A stretch of 17,710 nucleotides of DNA from the NCBI GenBank assembly GCA_050013615.1, contig JBEKEX010000072.1:1-17710 (forward strand), written 5' to 3'. A model generated the notes under the pieces. The model saw only the letters and a program-made list of their open reading frames with translations. It did no database searches and was not told the DNA's origin. Below, in pieces: positions 14,308 to 17,710 of this stretch. A program made the translations under genes and the position numbers. Every line of letters starts with the position of its first letter. Position 1 is the first letter of the stretch. The stretch comes from JBEKEX01 sp050013615. GTDB lineage: Bacteria; Chloroflexota; Anaerolineae; Anaerolineales; Anaerolineaceae.

Positions 14308-16389
14308 TCAAGACTCGTATACTTTGGATTCAATGAACAGGTTCACGATTTGTGGTTCGAAGTGTGATCCGGAGTTTGATTGAATATATTCAAGTGCTTT
14401 TTCTTTGGACCAGGCAGGCCGATACGGGCGGTTGGAGCATAATGCGTCCCACACATCCACAATTGCGAACAACCGCGCGGCCAGTGGAATAGACTCACCT
14501 TTAAGGCCGCGAGGGTAGCCGGTTCCATCCCATTTTTCGTGATGGCAATAAGGAATATCCAGCGCAGGGCGCAAGTAGTCGATGGGCAGCAACATGTCAT
14601 AGGCGACTTGTGGGTGCTTACGCATGATGATCCATTCTTCATCCGTTAGTTTTCCGGGTTTCAATAAGATGGCATCCGGTACACCCAGCTTACCAATATC
14701 GTGCAGTAAAGCACCGCGTCTAATATGAACGATCTGTTCGTCGCTGATTCTCATGATCTCTGCAAGACGCACGGTCATTTCAGTCACACGCTGAGTGTGT
14801 CCCTCAGTCTCCTGGTCACGTATATCCATTGCCCGTGACCAGCCTTTGATTGTAGCATCATAAGCCACACTCAATTCGAGGTTCGAACGCTGTAAATCGG
14901 TGAACATCAAGGCATTGTCAATTGCGATGGCGGCTTGTCCGGCCAAGGTTTTAAAGTAGTCAATCCATTCTGGATCTGGATCGAATGGTGTTCGATGGAA
15001 GATTTCCAATACCCCCACAACTTTGCCTTTCGCTATTAATGGCGCGCCTAAATAGGTTGAAAATCCTTCCGCTGCACACATGGCAGTAAAACTGGGGGAC
15101 ACCTCTTGATCGGTTAATCCGGTCACGTGAATGATGCCTCGCTTGAGGGCAACTTTTTTGTCAAGACTCTTTCCCGTTCGAATACTGTTATTTCCAATTT
15201 CACGAGTGTTAAAACCGCGTCCGGCAGTGAATTCGTGAGTCGATGCATTCAAGCGCGATAACAGTACATCCGCAGCGTCAATTTTTAATTGTGTGGTGAC
15301 ATGCTCGAGAAAAATGTTGAGAGTGGTGTGTAAATCCATGCTGCTGTTGATTGCCAGGTCTATATTATGCAGAGCGGAAATTCGTGTGAGTTGCTTTTTC
15401 ACCCTTTCCTGGTTTCTTGCGTTTTCGATCCCAATTGCCAGGTTGTTGGCCAGCACCGTAATATCATGCTCGTCTTCTTCAGTAAAAGCGTTTTTTTCCT
15501 TACTAAACAAGGCAAACACCCCCAGAATGACTTTTTCGAAATGCACGGGAGTGAACAGAGCTGACTTGATTGCCGGATCAAGATCGATCCAGTTTGGCTC
15601 TTTGGATGTGTCGGCAATGGTGATGGTTTGTTCGTTTTGAGCGACTTGCCCGACCAGACCTTGTTCCTCACCCAGGTTAAAAACGAGCTTGTCTTTGAAA
15701 CCCTTTAAGGTATTTTCTGAGAAACCTGAAGCAGCCAGTAGCGATAGTGTGTTTTGGCTTTCATTGAAATTGTAATAACTTGCATATCGATAACCCGCTG
15801 TTTCGACCAGTGCACGAAGAATCATATTTATCAGATCGGCCGATGGTTTCATTGAGTGCAGGTCGCAACTTACCTGAAAGAGAGAAGCTAACCGCTTGTT
15901 GGATTTTTGCAACTGCATCATTTTATCTTCCAACTTGCGGATAAGGGTTTCACTATATTCCTTGTAGAATTCTTCTTCTTTTTCGGTAATTTCTTGTTGA
16001 GCAACCGATTTATTAGCCTCATGGTTCTGAATAATTTCTTGCAGGGTGGTCAGAAAATCATCCGGGTCCATCGGTTTGACTATAAACCGCTCAGCGCCCA
16101 AGCTCATGGCAAATTTTTCATCTCTGGGATCTGTGTAGGTGGCCGTGTAAAAGACAAAAGGAATGGCCTTTAACCGCTCGTCTGCTTTCCAGGCGCGACA
16201 TAGGCTAAAGCCATCCATGCCCGGCATCAGGATATCTGAAATGATCATTTCGGGTGGGTTTTTGCGCGCCAGATCCAAAGCTTCGATGCCGTTTGCTGCC
16301 TTTTCCACGTCAAAGCCATTGGTTTTTAGCAAAACTTCTAGCAAATATAAGTTTTGTGGAATATCATCCACTATCAGTAATCTCTTCAT
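14308..16389 (-). CDS. REC-GAF-GAF-HD-GYP response regulator, predicted c-di-GMP phosphodiesterase
   Basis: A 693-residue cytoplasmic protein. Residues 1-120 are a receiver with Asp8, Asp9, phospho-acceptor Asp52, Thr82 and Lys105. A charged coiled-coil (about 130-165) leads to two GAF domains (about 168-325 and 338-497), which usually bind small ligands or mediate dimerisation. Residues about 510-690 are an HD-GYP domain with His531, LLHDIGKLG (His563, Asp564), HHEKWDGTGYP (His616, His617, with GYP at 624-626) and AIVDVWDAL. All of the usual metal-binding and GYP residues are seen, so c-di-GMP hydrolysis is likely. The ATG overlaps the stop of the upstream receiver gene (ATGA), so expression is coupled to the kinase and receiver. 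No GGDEF or EAL domain is present. Confidence 0.92.
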   Translation of the reverse strand: MKRLLIVDDIPQNLYLLEVLLKTNGFDVEKAANGIEALDLARKNPPEMIISDILMPGMDGFSLCRAWKADERLKAIPFVFYTATYTDPRDEKFAMSLGAERFIVKPMDPDDFLTTLQEIIQNHEANKSVAQQEITEKEEEFYKEYSETLIRKLEDKMMQLQKSNKRLASLFQVSCDLHSMKPSADLINMILRALVETAGYRYASYYNFNESQNTLSLLAASGFSENTLKGFKDKLVFNLGEEQGLVGQVAQNEQTITIADTSKEPNWIDLDPAIKSALFTPVHFEKVILGVFALFSKEKNAFTEEDEHDITVLANNLAIGIENARNQERVKKQLTRISALHNIDLAINSSMDLHTTLNIFLEHVTTQLKIDAADVLLSRLNASTHEFTAGRGFNTREIGNNSIRTGKSLDKKVALKRGIIHVTGLTDQEVSPSFTAMCAAEGFSTYLGAPLIAKGKVVGVLEIFHRTPFDPDPEWIDYFKTLAGQAAIAIDNALMFTDLQRSNLELSVAYDATIKGWSRAMDIRDQETEGHTQRVTEMTVRLAEIMRISDEQIVHIRRGALLHDIGKLGVPDAILLKPGKLTDEEWIIMRKHPQVAYDMLLPIDYLRPALDIPYCHHEKWDGTGYPRGLKGESIPLAARLFAIVDVWDALCSNRPYRPAWSKEKALEYIQSNSGSHFEPQIVNLFIESKVYES

Positions 16390-16775
16390 AAGATAACCCT
16401 CGGTTTATCCGAATTCAGATATCCTTCGATCTGGGCGACAAACGTATCCGGGTTGATGGGTTTCTCGATATATCCCGAACACCCCGCTTCCAAGGCATGT
16501 TCGCGATCTCCAGGCATGGCATAGGAAGTGATGGCAACAATTTGGGTCCTGGATAACTCTTCATTTTTTCGCAGTTCGCGGGCAACCGCATATCCATCCA
16601 TGATCGGGAGCTGGATATCCAGCAAGACCATGTCGGGTTTTTTCTGGCGTGCCAATGCAACTCCTTCGATCCCATTGCGTGCCTGTATAACTTGATAACC
16701 GTACTTTTCCAAAATGAAGGTTACCAGGTACATATTTTGTTCGTTATCTTCGATCACAAGGATAATGGCTTTCAT
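16386..16775 (-). CDS. Single-domain response regulator (receiver only)
   Basis: A 129-residue stand-alone receiver. The acidic pocket is Glu9-Asp10, the phospho-acceptor is Asp53 (LLDIQLPIMDG), Thr83 is the switch residue and Lys105 the conserved lysine (EKPINP). There is no output domain. The start chosen is the ATG at 16775, seven bases after AAAAAGG; an in-frame ATG six bases earlier overlaps the kinase stop and is the alternative. It lies between the kinase and the HD-GYP regulator with overlapping ends. A DivK/CheY-like shuttle or phosphate sink between kinase and output is likely, by family analogy. Confidence 0.92.
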   Translation of the reverse strand: MKAIILVIEDNEQNMYLVTFILEKYGYQVIQARNGIEGVALARQKKPDMVLLDIQLPIMDGYAVARELRKNEELSRTQIVAITSYAMPGDREHALEAGCSGYIEKPINPDTFVAQIEGYLNSDKPRVIL

Positions 16776-16777
16776 CG

Positions 16778-17710
16778 TCATTCCTTTTTGAGCGGTAATG
16801 TGAAGGTAAATGTGCTGCCTTTTCCCCATTCGCTTTCGACCCCTATCTCCCCGCCAAGCATCTCTACCAGGCGTTTGCATATGGAAAGACCCAGACCGGT
16901 GCCCTCATATTGGCGAGTAATACCCGTATCGATCTGTTGGAATGGTTTGAACAAGGCTTTAGCATCTTCAGACTTGATGCCGATACCTGTGTCAATGATC
17001 CGTGTTACCAGCCTATCATTCTCTATCAAGCTCTCAACACGGACTTCGCCACGTTCCGTGAACTTGACCGCGTTGTTAAGCAGGTTGATGAGAATTTGCT
17101 CCACGCGGCGCTGGTCGCTGGTGATTTCAATGACCTTCGGAGTGACCGAGGCAGTCAACGTCAGACCCTTCTTTTCTGCCAGGGGTTTGATTTTGTCCAC
17201 ACTTTTTTGTATGGCAACCCCCATGTCGAATACCTCGGCACTGACATTCATCTGTCCGGCTTCGATTTTTGAGATATCGAGCACGTCGTTAATCAACTCA
17301 AGCAAATGGTGGGCGCTGCCCTGCACCATTTTAAGTTGCTTTTCCTGTTCCTCGCTGAGCGGCCCGACCAGTTTCTGCAGCAAGATTCCGGTGAAACCGA
17401 TGATCGAGTTTAACGGGGTGCGCAGCTCGTGTGACATGGTGGCGAGGAATGCTGATTTGAGCCGGTCAGCACTTTCTGCTCTAATGACAGCCGCTTTCAG
17501 GTCCTCTATTTTTTTACGCTCGGTGATGTCCGTGATCGTTCCTACAAACCCGACCAATTGATTGTCCGAATCCATTTCCGGCACGGCTTGACCGATCACC
17601 CAGGTAATGGATCCATCGGAGTGTACAAAACGATAATCTGCTGTCGATGTGGTAGGAAAGTGGGTTGCTTCTTGCCAATTCTTGTTGATAAGCTCTCGGT
17701 CTTCAGGATG
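16778..17710 (-). CDS. PAS-containing sensor histidine kinase (5' end outside window)
   Basis: The frame is open to the right edge of the window, so about 310 C-terminal residues are visible. They begin inside a PAS/PAC domain (HPEDRELINKNWQEAT ... DYRFVHSDGSITW ... GFVGTITDITERKKIE), followed by a HisKA dimerisation domain with FLATMSHELRTPLNS (phospho-accepting His94 of the visible part). The HATPase_c domain has N box QILINLLNNAVKF, G1 IIDTGIGIK, the F box FKPFQQID and G2 GTGLGLSICKRLVEMLGG, all complete, so it should be catalytically active. There is no receiver fused at the C-terminus; the receiver is the next gene, starting 3 bp on. An internal GTG at 17599 is not the start because the PAS fold continues upstream. 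More PAS, GAF or membrane domains may lie outside the window. Confidence 0.93.
   Translation of the reverse strand, partial: HPEDRELINKNWQEATHFPTTSTADYRFVHSDGSITWVIGQAVPEMDSDNQLVGFVGTITDITERKKIEDLKAAVIRAESADRLKSAFLATMSHELRTPLNSIIGFTGILLQKLVGPLSEEQEKQLKMVQGSAHHLLELINDVLDISKIEAGQMNVSAEVFDMGVAIQKSVDKIKPLAEKKGLTLTASVTPKVIEITSDQRRVEQILINLLNNAVKFTERGEVRVESLIENDRLVTRIIDTGIGIKSEDAKALFKPFQQIDTGITRQYEGTGLGLSICKRLVEMLGGEIGVESEWGKGSTFTFTLPLKKE

Noticed and set aside
14123..14383. 86-codon plus-strand open frame after crtI
   Set aside because: It runs through the minus-strand terminator and into the end of the HD-GYP gene, lacks a ribosome binding site and has no similarity I recognise.
1..17710. CRISPR arrays, tRNA/rRNA genes, insertion sequences, prophage genes
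   Set aside because: No regularly spaced direct repeats, cloverleaf structures, transposase motifs or phage proteins were seen on reading both strands.

Overview
The window looks like chromosomal DNA of a Chloroflexota bacterium, most likely class Anaerolineae. This rests on gene content recognised from memory: a DUF6754 membrane protein, a MutL-like (GlmL-type) ATPase with no mutase beside it, a zinc-ribbon protein with a long Pro/Glu/Ala-rich region, Thr/Pro-rich surface linkers, and a phytoene synthase/desaturase pair. No database search was possible. No rRNA, tRNA, CRISPR array, insertion sequence or phage gene was seen.

Layout: (1) 1-1050, plus strand: the end of a polytopic membrane protein, translationally coupled to a small unknown protein and closed by a bidirectional terminator. 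(2) 1047-1358, minus strand: a small conserved unknown protein. (3) 1471-2202, plus strand: a PIG-L/LmbE-type deacetylase. (4) 2298-11423, plus strand: a tight eight-gene cluster of a small conserved protein, DUF6754 protein (broken), 6-TM protein, zinc-ribbon/PDWL-motif transmembrane protein, polytopic membrane protein, MutL-like ASKHA ATPase, barrel-sandwich/KOW-like protein and a polyQ protein with an MPTTG tail. A strong terminator ends it at 11487-11522. (5) 11820-14139, plus strand: a CrtB-like synthase and a broken CrtI-like desaturase, separated by a perfect 11-bp inverted repeat. (6) 17710-14308, minus strand: a coupled signalling operon of PAS-histidine kinase (5' cut by the window), single-domain receiver and REC-GAF-GAF-HD-GYP protein, ending at a terminator at 14268-14288.

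The cluster in (4) is the best candidate for an undescribed system. At least four proteins are membrane-anchored, one soluble protein has a two-lobed actin/Hsp70-like ATPase fold, and a large disordered cytoplasmic arm carries twelve copies of a short PDWL motif. The gene order suggests an envelope-spanning or membrane-attached assembly driven by the MutL-like ATPase. Its function is unknown.

Two otherwise well-preserved genes (DUF6754 and crtI) each lack a conserved internal block of roughly 40-55 codons and change reading frame at the gap. Two such lesions of the same kind in one 18-kb window could be real deletions, but an assembly error is at least as likely.
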